A stretch of DNA of 64,000 nt, from contig NC_037590.1 in the NCBI RefSeq assembly GCF_003073045.1, positions 39,982,751 to 40,046,750 of the forward strand, given 5' to 3'. Below are positions 55,501 through 64,000 of this stretch, one piece after another (the stretch's first letter is position 1; the number at the start of each line of letters is the position of its first letter). The position numbers and the translations under genes were made by a program. This stretch comes from Pomacea canaliculata (Eukaryota > Mollusca > Gastropoda > Architaenioglossa > Ampullariidae). Under the pieces are notes generated by a model. The model was given only the letters and a program-made list of their open reading frames with translations. It was not told the DNA's origin and did no database searches.

Positions 55501-56966
55501 AACTATTATAACTTCTATGATAGCTGCAACATGTGCAGAGGAAAATCATCAAATGAATGTCAGTCACATCACTGAGAGAAAAGCAGAGTAAATGATAGTT
55601 ATTTTTTCTTTTTTTTGCTTATTCCTTATATGCAGTTTCTTGTAAGCCATCTTTCTTGGCTGCCAAGCTGTACGAATGTAACATTTATTATCAGATTAAC
55701 GAGGAAGAGCTGACGCAGGAACTGTTGACACTGCCAGACATAAAGAAGCATGTATGCGTGGTGTTTGACTACAGCCCTAATCCAGCTGCTACTCTGTACA
55801 ATCAGCACCGAATGGCAAACTGGGCAGAACTATTTCATGCAATTAACAGGTATGATTTATTTAGTATGTACAAATTTAGCAGCTTAGGTTAGAATTTAAA
55901 AACAAGAACTTAAAAGCACAAGTGCTCAAGTTTGTATTATAGCAGATCGTAGAAAGTGTGACAGAACAAGCAAATATAAAATCCTTTATTTTGTTACCAT
56001 GCAGATTTTGTCTGGATGATCTTCATTTTCCCAGTGGGAATTTGTCACTTTCAAAGAGTTCTTCCATCTCTAGAGTAAACTGTTACTCTTTGAAAGGTGA
56101 GAATGTATGTATTTTTTACAGTTTAGGACCGGCCATTCATAATGTGGACATTCTTTTTGTGCCTGGGAAAGAAATGAAAGCATTGTCAAGTGTGGGCCAA
56201 TCTAATGAAAAATCATTTTCCATTTGTCCATAATGTAAAAATCTGATCTCACAATGAAGTTTGTGGTAGGAGTAGAATACTAAGGGTATAAAAGTGCTAA
56301 TGTTGAGAATAAGCTTGACACTGGATAAAGAGGACAAAGGAGGGTGGGGTGGGGAAAGAGTGATTAAGTGCAGACTTAAAATGATATGCCTGGACGAATA
56401 AGTTTTAACTCAATAATTGGGTGTGACAGATGCAGCTGTTTTAAGAAAGCATGTATTTAACAGGTCTGAACTGCAATGACAGTGTGTGGCACTTAACTAC
56501 TGACTTTCCATGGCTGAGGCACCTGTCTCATTTGATGCACAACCCAGTGACAGAAATGCCTTCATACTGTGAGAAAGGTATCTTGAAATTGTGCATCAAT
56601 ACATGTGTAAGGCATGATTGAATGAATTCAAATACAAATGTGTGCATGCTTGTTTGTGTATGAATGTTTTTGAGATAGATGCTACTTATATATATATTTT
56701 TTATGTTATAAATTTATTTGAGAAGAATATGACTTTCTGAGTAACTCCTTAATTTAAATTTTTTTATATGTATGTGTGTTTATTTTCTTTCAACAGCTGG
56801 TCTGTTTTGTAAAGAACTCAAAGGTTTCACAAAAAATGAAGACTGCATTGATGCATTGATGCCAGCTGTCAAGGACAATAGAATACCACTGTATTTGGGG
56901 ACAGTATTCATTTACATCAACATGTGTGATGTGACAGGGGTGCCTACTCCTGATGTATATGTATGA
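46523..56966 (+). CDS. FBXO38: F-box only protein 38
   Basis: Thirteen exons, join(46523..46894, 47075..47660, 48252..48387, 49175..49305, 49490..49672, 50154..50307, 50833..52963, 54313..54415, 54874..55043, 55695..55849, 56005..56096, 56464..56577, 56797..56966), all in phase, give 1498 residues; human has 1188. The F-box (about residues 77-118) contains [20 protein letters not shown] and should bind SKP1. Leucine-rich-like blocks follow: [56 protein letters not shown]. The 2131-bp exon (residues 521-1231) encodes a Ser/Glu/Asp-rich disordered insert and a CPVC cluster, and explains the extra length. The conserved C-terminal part begins at [18 protein letters not shown]. Family role: substrate receptor of an SCF ubiquitin ligase, with PD-1 reported as a vertebrate substrate; the target here is unknown. 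Confidence 0.96.
53600..53803 (+). repeat. Two-copy tandem duplication, about 101-bp unit
   Basis: TTTTATCCAGTCATAGC starting near 53603 recurs as TTTTATCCAGTCACAGC 101 bp later. The TTTGATGATGG block likewise recurs after the same distance. It lies in FBXO38 intron 7. Confidence 0.75.
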
Positions 56967-57850
56967 GAAGAGACGATTGGCCTTTAGTCTTTTATTTCAG
57001 TTTTGTGTGTTTTCTGAAAAACTCTGTGCAACCAACAGACAACAATTTTCATGAGGTAGTTTTTATGCAGAGGCAAAGAGCCTGGGAGAGAAGAAGAAAA
57101 TAGAATACTTTGATATTTGCTAAATAGTGAGCTGATACTGTTGTGTTGGAAAATAAGCAGACATATATTAGTTTTCATAATTTTTCTTTAAATAGACTTT
57201 ACCAGTTTATGCTTCACTGGCAACTGCGGATAAATAAGCAATCTTCAGCAAAGGAAGACTTGTTGGTTTTCAAGATACATCTGATGGCACATAGGAGATG
57301 GTGTCAGTAGCTATAATGATGGTCATTTTCTTGCCTTGATTGCTCTACCGGTAACCTTTTAATTCCATGATGCACTGCAATGCTTAAATGTATAAACATA
57401 TATTAATAGGCATATTATATAGATTATACTTTATCTGTCATAAAGGAGGTAACTTCACAATTGAACTTCCAATGTTTTACTATATTGTGATTGCTGATGT
57501 TTTTTTTTTGTTTTCTTTTTTTTTTTTTTTGCGACCGAGGCTAGATGCCACACCTCAGTGTAGATTTTGTGTTCAGGACATCCAAGACTTAGCTGTGATT
57601 TTTCTTTACCAGAATACTTCAACAATTCTTATCATCTCAGGTCTTTGTAGAGCTGCATTGAATTAAGGGTTTTTGTGTTAGATTGCTTTTTGGGTTTGAA
57701 GCTGATATTGAGAAAGGAGAAAGAACTGTGTTTATGGATATCTCTTCTCTAATTTCATGGTGTGTTTTTAATCTTCATAAATTTTACTATTAATGTTCTG
57801 CTTTGATTATTCCTAATATTTAATAAAGATAAAGCAACACTGCTCATTTA
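56967..57850 (+). other. Probable FBXO38 3' UTR
   Basis: Non-coding sequence after the FBXO38 stop, ending with AATAAA at 57822-57827. A long T tract (57509-57530) lies within it. Confidence 0.55.
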
Positions 57851-58282
57851 TGATAAATATTTTAAATGTTTCCCTAATGATGACTGTAATGATGAAACAA
57901 ATAAAATGCAGAATCATTGTGATGGTCTGAATATGTTCTGAAACTGAATATTTGTGTTTAACTAAATGAAATTTGTTTTGGATAGTTTCCTAATTCTGGT
58001 CACTGAATCTCTATCAAAGAGTCAAATGCACCTTTTTGTGCCACTCACTAAACCATTTACCTAGTAGATTCATTTTGCAGGCTTTTCTCACGTGGGAAAG
58101 CCATTGTAAATCTCTATCAGGGATTAGCCCTCTCCCTTTACAGGGAAGAAAACTACGTAAATGAAGTAATTCAGTATTATAGAATAATTTGTAGTAAACA
58201 TAAAGGAAGTTGAATATGTACAAAAGTGGTAGTTAAGAAAAAAAATATATATATGTACATATTTACAAGGTTTCCTGGAGTT
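57851..58282. other. Intergenic, nothing recognised
   Basis: AT-rich DNA without coding or clear repeat signal. The right end may be the 3' part of the CR1-like LINE fragment that continues at 58391. Confidence 0.35.
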
Positions 58283-58300
58283 GGGAGGTATCTCTGGAGG

Positions 58301-58372
58301 CGGGGGATTGGTGTTTTACGCCGTGCCAGCAACTTAGGCTATATTACGGCAAGGCAGCCAGCCCTGTAAACA
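58301..58372 (-). mobile_element. SINE family A, 5'-truncated, with an 18-bp target duplication
   Basis: An exact direct repeat GGGAGGTATCTCTGGAGG flanks this short copy (58283-58300 and 58373-58390). The insert carries only the 3' part of the family, with the GCAAGGCAGCCAGCCCTGTAAA block on the plus strand. The perfect duplication and 5' truncation indicate recent LINE-style insertion, here into a CR1-like LINE fragment. Confidence 0.85.
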
Positions 58373-58390
58373 GGGAGGTATCTCTGGAGG

Positions 58391-58570
58391 CCTCATCTAT
58401 TTGTCTTGAAAGTATTTAGATAGATGGCGTTGAAAGCAGTTTAGGGAGTTCAATTGCTTAAGATGGAGAGGGAGGCTGTACCATAGCGCGCTTCCTGAGT
58501 ATTTCAGACTTGATTTAAAAAGGTATAGTCTAGGTATGGGAATATTCAGTTTTGGAGAGGTTCTAGAATT
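58391..58570 (-). mobile_element. CR1-like LINE C-terminal fragment
   Basis: The minus strand reads PIPRLYLFKSSLKYSGSALW, then YSLPLHLKQLNSLNCFQRHL, then SKYF, the typical C-terminus of CR1-like reverse transcriptases. The SINE at 58301 split its 3' side. Confidence 0.65.
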
Positions 58571-58584
58571 ATTGGAGAAAAATA

Positions 58585-58790
58585 GTAGAATCTTGGCGAT
58601 AGCCGAATAGTTAGAGTGCTGGGGTACTAGTAGCGCAGAAAATTTCCCCCAGTCGATCCATGGAGGGTTGGGAAAGGTAAGGCAGCGAGGGAGAGATGGG
58701 CACCACCCCACGTAAAGCTGGCCCCGAGAACTCCTCACCCCATTTTGACCTGAAAAGGTTATGGGACCACCTTTACCTTTTTTCACTTAC
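58585..58790 (+). mobile_element. SINE family B copy, best preserved
   Basis: The head GGCGATAGCCGAATAGTTAG continues AGTGCTGG, and CCAGTCGATCC stands downstream in the place of the B box. Then come GGTAAGGCAGCGAGGGAGAG, CACCCCACGTAAAGCTGGCC and AAGGTTATGGGACCACCTTT. The tRNA-like head and the shared body define the family. Confidence 0.6.
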
Positions 58791-61560
58791 ATGTTACTAG
58801 CCCTTCAAAGATCTTCGACATTTTCTGTTTTCTTGTTCCAAAGACCAAGCGTGACTTAATAGTGTGTCCAGGGCCGGTTCCACCATTAAGCGAACAGGAC
58901 TGTCGCCTCGGGTTCAGTCACGGTGGCTCGCAAGAATGGCCTGCTCTTCTTTTTTTAAGCGATAAACAATGTTAGGGAAAATATCAGTTTCATAGAATGA
59001 CATTTGCAGGACACCTTTCCTCTGCTTGTAGGTTGACTTCATCTACCTAATCCACGTGGGAAGGGCCGGTGTGTGTGGATAAGGAAAGGGCTGCTCGGGG
59101 TGGACGCTAGGGTGGATGGGACCACCTGCCAGCCTCACCTGTCGGAAGAAGTTCCGTGTTTGTGCATTAAAAACATAATTCTTATTAATCAAAGACGGAG
59201 AGCAAATACTTTAAAAAAGGATTAATTTTAATGAGTCATGCTTTGATACTTTTGGGTTCTAACACTTCTGGTCGTAATAAATCCTTCTTTACGATGAGAA
59301 AGATTGAAAGTACTTTCCGAGGTGCCAGCACACAGTGGGAAAAGGTCCCGATAAATCTATCACAGTTAATGACCAGTCAAAGCAGAGTAGCAGGACTGAG
59401 AAGGTGCAGAAAACCATTGTTGCAGGTCTTTCACAAGGATTGTGTACTGAACTGTACTATAAGAGTATATCTGTAGACTAGACTTTGTCGTAAAGAATAT
59501 ATGTGAAAGACTATAGGACTGTAACGGATCCCTTCGCTCAATGGAATGTTTTGTTAAGCTTTACAGCACCACAAACTCAACCACAAGCAAGAAAAGTATT
59601 GTAAGAAATAAAGAAATATAATTAAGGTTAAAGAAGGGGGGCGCAACATTTGTCTTCCCCCCTAGGGCGTAGCACAGTCAGGAGTGTGTCCATCAATCAG
59701 AACAAAACAAAACAAAAAAAATGTCCGTGCATTTTCGAATTTCAATACTTGCGGGAATAAGTGCCGGGGATGGAGAAAATGGTGAAGATGTTGTTAACAT
59801 TGTTCTACCCACTTTCAGTGCTCGGCTAAAATAGACATGGAAACCCTAGAGAGGGACGTCTAGATTGACCACGTGAAGCCGCGATCAGATCGATCGCAGA
59901 GCTGCTGACGCACACCACCATCAGCCCGATACTATTTCTGTCGCATCTCTGGCCTTTCATTGATATCCTCAAGGGAACGATGAGGCTGACCTTGAAAGCT
60001 GCGTACGTTGGACTCACGTGCAGCGCGGTCTCGTGACGCCGGTGTGCGTCGTGCGAAAACGTGGCTCTTCCAGTCTTGGGTGTCCTTCTACGTTTTCAGT
60101 TCAGCAGAAAAATTGTCTCTGAAAGGAAGACAGATCGAAGAAAAGAAATTAATTCTGTAGTGCATGGTGCACTTGGTAAGCTAAGCACGTGGAAGGAAGA
60201 AAGGATGGGTAGAAAGAGAGAAACTGAAAAAGTGGATGGTTTTACTTTCAGTATGTCTATAGTTACCAAACTGTCAGCGTGCACAGAGAACCATAGGGTG
60301 AATATTTTTGTCGTTATTTTTTTTTTCTAGTCCGCGAGCAAAGTTATCCCGTACTTTCTAAATCTTGAGTCAGCGTAGAAGAGTTCACTTCCAAAGTATC
60401 GTTTGAGAGAGAGAGGGTGCATGTGTAAATATACTGTGTATTAATTATATTAGCCGTAGTGAGTATCTAGTACAAATATTTGTATAAATGGTCCAGAAGT
60501 TTGTGTGGTGAGCACACATACGGGTTCAAGTATTAAGAAGACTTGCAACGCAAACAAAGAATTGAATGTTGTTCAGTTTGTTCATGTCTAAGTTGCCAGG
60601 ACTATGCCCCTCTCTTAACCCATAACCTTTTTTTTTTCTTTTCTTTTCTTTTCTCCGGTGATAAACAGATCAACAGCATGCCATTGGAATTCAACCACTA
60701 ACAAGCATGTCCCCATAGTTTCGTCTTAAAATACCTTTTGCTATCATCCATTTTAATTAAAACTCTTTAAACTTCCCCAAAGCCTCCGATATCAAGATAA
60801 AAGAACAACTGTCAATGGCTGTTAATACTTGCATTAATTTTCTCCTTGTGCTCCAGAGATGTTTTGTCGCCAGGAGATGCTAGGCAGACGGTTCCATCTA
60901 TTTGCAGGCAGCAAAGCTACCCTCTGAGAATTAGATAAGATAGCTGTGGATCAGAGTAAGAAAAATATACGCGGCATTTTTCTTGACATTACTGTCGTCA
61001 TCGGAGAAATTTGCCGACTTTTGTATGAATAATTCTTTCAGGTCTCTTTAAAAAAAAAAAACTTATCTTGGGGTTTACTTTTCTATTACTGTCCATCTAT
61101 AAAATATGTTTTGTTCAGTCGCAAGAGCTAGAGTAAAAAAAAAAAAAAAAAGATAAAAGGAAAGTGTTTGCTTGTTACGGGATATTTTTAGGCCTCTAAT
61201 GATGCGGAAGATGGTGTCTAAAAGTAGTTGGATCACGTGAGCAGGCTCACGTGTTTGAGTGCGGCGAAATGTCAGGCAGCGCTCTTGACCGTCAAAGTCG
61301 CGTGGGGCGAGAGCGTTCGTAATCCCTCTCCCTTTATTTTATTTTTTTTTTCATTTGCTTGTAAGCCACTGAAGAGTTTCCAAAATTAACTCGCTCCAAG
61401 ACTTGAAAACTTACAGGCAACCCGATGCATAAAATTGCTCTCGAAATGTAAAGGACAAAAAAAAAAAAAAAGGTTGATAAATGAAAGGAAATAAGGAGAA
61501 CAGAGAGCAGAAGAGGGTAGAGAGCACAAATTACGTCTTCACGTTGTGAATAGCATCTTT
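58791..61560. other. Gene-poor stretch with a GC-rich, E-box-containing part
   Basis: No gene is recognised. The part from about 59840 to 60070 is GC- and CpG-rich, with CACGTG at about 59871 and 60016 and GATCGATCGC at about 59891, and could be a promoter or first exon of a gene beyond the window. A polypyrimidine run (60629-60654) and A/T homopolymers follow. A paired E-box palindrome lies at 61234-61253 and is listed separately. Confidence 0.35.
61234..61253. promoter_or_regulatory. Palindromic pair of CACGTG E-boxes
   Basis: CACGTGAGC and its exact complement GCTCACGTG are separated by 2 bp, so two bHLH E-boxes face each other in a 20-bp near-perfect palindrome. A CpG-rich segment (GCGGCGAAATG to GTCGCGTGGGGCGAG) follows directly. 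Confidence 0.45.
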
Positions 61561-61579
61561 GAAGTCAACAAAAGGCTGG

Positions 61580-61675
61580 TTGCTCCTGAGGACTTGAACC
61601 ATGGTTCGCTTGCGTGTCAGTCTCTGCGCAGCGATCCACTTCTCTTACGCATAACGCTACGATTACGAACCCTTC
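61580..61675 (-). repeat. tRNA-like sequence, probably a SINE head or tRNA pseudogene
   Basis: On the minus strand, GTAGCGTTATGCGTAAGAGA resembles an A box region, and GGTTCAAGTCCTC about 40 bases on is a near-perfect pol III B box. The spacing and the missing acceptor-stem pairing argue against a working tRNA. It is not clearly a member of SINE family A or B. Confidence 0.4.
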
Positions 61676-62170
61676 AAATAAAACTATTATACTTTCCCAG
61701 GAATCATGACTGAAAGGACCTGAACCGAAATAGCCGCTGTTCATTTAATCTGATTTATTTATTTGTTTTTTAGTTGCTTGATGTAGGTATAAGGTAGTAA
61801 AAAGCAAAGAGAAAAGGACTGGCTTTAAAGAACTCTTGAAATTGTTTTTAGCGAGGAACATGCATGGATGGTCTTACAAGCACTCTGTAGGTCAGTTTTG
61901 TCACCAAAATAATGTCTAGAGAGTATAAGACTTCAGAATTTTCATTTGGAAGAGAAAAAATGAGCATGCCGAAAAAACTCGCAAACATTAAAGGTCAGAA
62001 GGTGTTAATGTGCAACAGCTAACAAGATCTGAAGGGACGATTCTAGTGATTTTGTTTGCGGTGTAAGCAGGAAGTTGTATTCGGAAATAGAAGTCAGTTT
62101 AAAAATTGTGCACTGATTAGAAGGTTTGTCTTTCAGTCAGACTTCATAAATATCCCCATTTATACCTTAC
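61676..62170. other. Intergenic, nothing recognised
   Basis: Unique-looking AT-rich DNA between the tRNA-like sequence and the second MITE, without coding or splice signals. Confidence 0.4.
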
Positions 62171-62345
62171 CAGGGCTTCTGCTTACGCAAAAAATTGCGT
62201 ACAGTACGCATTAAAAGTTCGGAGGACCCCTTCAATTTTCGTCAATGGGGTCCCATTCAAATTCGGGTGAAGAACAGGGACCCCTTAAAAATCTGAAGAA
62301 GGGTTCCCTGGGACCCCAAAGAATTTAGCCTTAGCAGAAGCCCTG
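62171..62345 (-). mobile_element. 175-bp MITE, copy 2
   Basis: Same termini (CAGGGCTTCTGCT and its complement) and the same 175-bp length as the copy at 39760-39934, in the opposite orientation, with roughly seven or eight base differences by eye. CCTTAC stands outside both ends (62165-62170 and 62346-62351), a 6-bp target duplication. Confidence 0.9.
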
Positions 62346-62679
62346 CCTTACAATTGGCATTATTTGTAGACTTTTTTCTGGATGCTACGGTTGTCGAAAC
62401 TCCCTTAGCTGTCAGTCGTAATGAAAAAAAAAAAGGTAAGAGGCTGATGCAGGTCACTGCTTTATGGTCGCCGCTAGTTTCAACTCTAGCTTTTAAATTT
62501 AAGTGCTGGTCTCCATCTGCTTTCATGCTGTCAGTCTGTTGATGAGGTCTTGTGGTCCGCTGTTAGTGCTTGCCACCAGATCAGTGTGTCGTGTGACAAA
62601 GAGCAAAATGCCAGGCAAAGGATTCCATTCCATTCCATCAGTGGAAACGGAGGTTTTATCGACACGAAGGGTCTCTAGT

Positions 62680-63185
62680 GTCCAAGATGTTTAGCAGTAC
62701 AGGCGATAGCGAACTCTGTCGACATACGCAAGCTGCTGTCTAAAAAAGTCTTCCAGTTGGTTGTTGAGTAGAATTGCACTCACTGAACTCTTGTACAGCG
62801 CTTCTATGACTTGAACAAGGCCCTCTTCGTATTAAATTTTCGTATGACAAGTCATAGCCCTCGTGCAAGATTCTGTCAAATGCCTTTCAAAAGTCGATGA
62901 AGTTGCGGAAAAGATCTCGATGGTTTTCCCAGAGTCTTGCACAGAGTAGCGAGGTCTTCACTGCTTCTTCCTCGCCATGCTTGAGCAGCTCAGGACGTTG
63001 TTAACGTCAGGTGACTTCCCTCCTTTCAGACTGTGAACAGCTCTCCCGACCTTTTCTATGTCTGGTAGGTCTGTAAGCCCACTGGTTGTAGTCTGGAGGA
63101 CGGTGAGGTCTATCTTCAGCTGGAAGTAGTGCAAGTCGTTGCAATATTCAGTCCATTTTAACTGCGTTACCAACTGCTCCTGGTT
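62680..63185 (-). mobile_element. LINE reverse-transcriptase fragment, N-terminal part of the domain
   Basis: The minus strand reads TQLKWTEYCNDLHYFQLK, then AVHSLKGGKSPDVNNV, then NFIDFWKAFDRILHEG and LSPVLLNI. This is the start of a LINE reverse transcriptase (the GKSPGVDN and DFxKAFDR motifs). Frames are interrupted. It may be a different part of the same family as at 44955-45925. Confidence 0.7.
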
Positions 63186-64000
63186 GTGACTAGATTAAAT
63201 AAAAGTCCGATTAAATCCTATCTTAGCTTAATGTGACAAATGAGTCTTATTCACCGTCGTCCATAGTAAATGTGACAAGTGAATCACAGCTTGTGAGTCA
63301 TATGAAGCTGTCATTCGTGTTAAACATGACACGTTTTTACCCCCATTCACTCAATGTTTGTTGACACACACCATACCCTGTAGCAGCCCGCTGTACACCC
63401 AACTCCGACTACTTTTACGCACAACATTTTTTCTGTAAAACTGAAGACCAGTGGAGTGAGATAACCGAGCCGCACACAGAGAAGAGAGCACAAGAAAGTA
63501 CCCGGAGTTTGTCTCGGATAAAGTGCTGGCAGTTGGCTGCTGTCGCACCACCACCACAATGCCATCATCATCTACTTAAACTAAAACGTCTTTATTTTCG
63601 TTTATAAAAAGACAACTCCGAAAGATGCTTATTCGTTTGTGAAGAATCTTCTCCGAATAATACTTAAACATTTAAGCAGACGGTGGAAGAGAAAGCGAGA
63701 GAGAGAGAGAGAAGAGCAATGTAAAGAAGAAATGAAAAGTGAAAGAAATCCATACAGAGAAAGAAAGGAGGGAAGAGCAGTAGGAAACAACCATTACACT
63801 TTACTTGAGATGCGAGCCCGAAAGATTTCTTTTAAAATTCTTCTTAACTAGGGAAAATATCTTTGAACGTTTGACAAAGACTTATTGTGTGCGAAGGTAA
63901 CAGAAAACCAAACATTTTGGGGCAACCGTTTAGGATATTGGAACTTTGGTCAACATGCTGAGCTAAGTCCAGACTTATTTGCCATTACATTGACCAAAGT
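63186..64000. other. Intergenic end of the window
   Basis: No gene is recognised. A purine-rich GA tract lies at about 63690-63780. Two near-copies of a GTGACAAATGAGTC/GTGACAAGTGAATC phrase at about 63233 and 63271 suggest a small local duplication. Confidence 0.35.

Noticed and set aside
59826-60330. Open frames in the GC-rich part of the right-hand region
   Set aside because: Composition explains their length; no homology or splice partners were seen.
63639-63851. Arg/Glu-rich plus-strand frame at the window end
   Set aside because: It is encoded by a GA-rich low-complexity tract and has no supporting exon or domain.

Overview
This is nuclear DNA of an animal: AT-rich, with spliced genes, GT-AG introns and many dispersed repeats. 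The proteins look like those of lophotrochozoan invertebrates. A mollusc, possibly a gastropod, is my best guess, but that is inference; no mitochondrial, bacterial or viral segment was seen. Exon borders were placed by hand from reading frame, splice signals and remembered family sequences, and nearly all of them join in phase.

Seven gene models can be read. They are a MitoPLD/Zucchini-type phospholipase D (PLD6, minus, 7453-8573); a TVP23 Golgi membrane protein (plus, 8668-13988); the mitochondrial PPR protein PTCD1 (minus, 18209-24875); an unrecognised 110-residue protein (plus, 25611-27581); the Polycomb H3K27 methyltransferase E(z)/EZH2 (minus, 28941-41764, 16 coding exons); a tiny single-pass membrane protein (plus, 42703-46484); and FBXO38 (plus, 46523-56966, 13 coding exons). 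The genes alternate in strand and form three head-to-head pairs: PLD6/TVP23 (94 bp between start codons), PTCD1/unknown gene (735 bp) and EZH2/small membrane protein (938 bp). The functions do not form one pathway: piRNA and mitochondria, Golgi traffic, mitochondrial RNA, chromatin silencing and ubiquitin ligation. The last two plus-strand genes appear to share an exon, so they may be carried on one bicistronic mRNA.

Mobile DNA fills the rest. A 4.3-kb hAT-like transposon with a two-exon but decayed transposase sits at 2291-6558 inside an older LINE fragment. Two 175-bp MITEs lie 22 kb apart. A foldback element lies at 43561-44099 and a probable short hAT-type MITE at about 36.6 kb. At least two tRNA-derived SINE families and several LINE 3' fragments are scattered through introns and gaps. 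A TVP23 intron holds a decayed exon of a STRAD-type pseudokinase, an unexpected gene relic. From 57.9 kb to the end no gene is visible, only repeats, a tRNA-like sequence and an E-box-rich stretch.

No clearly novel multi-gene system was found. The most interesting leads are the possible bicistronic locus, the hAT-like element with its 5-bp target duplication and one-way subterminal repeats, the matched MITE pair, and the unrecognised 110-residue gene.
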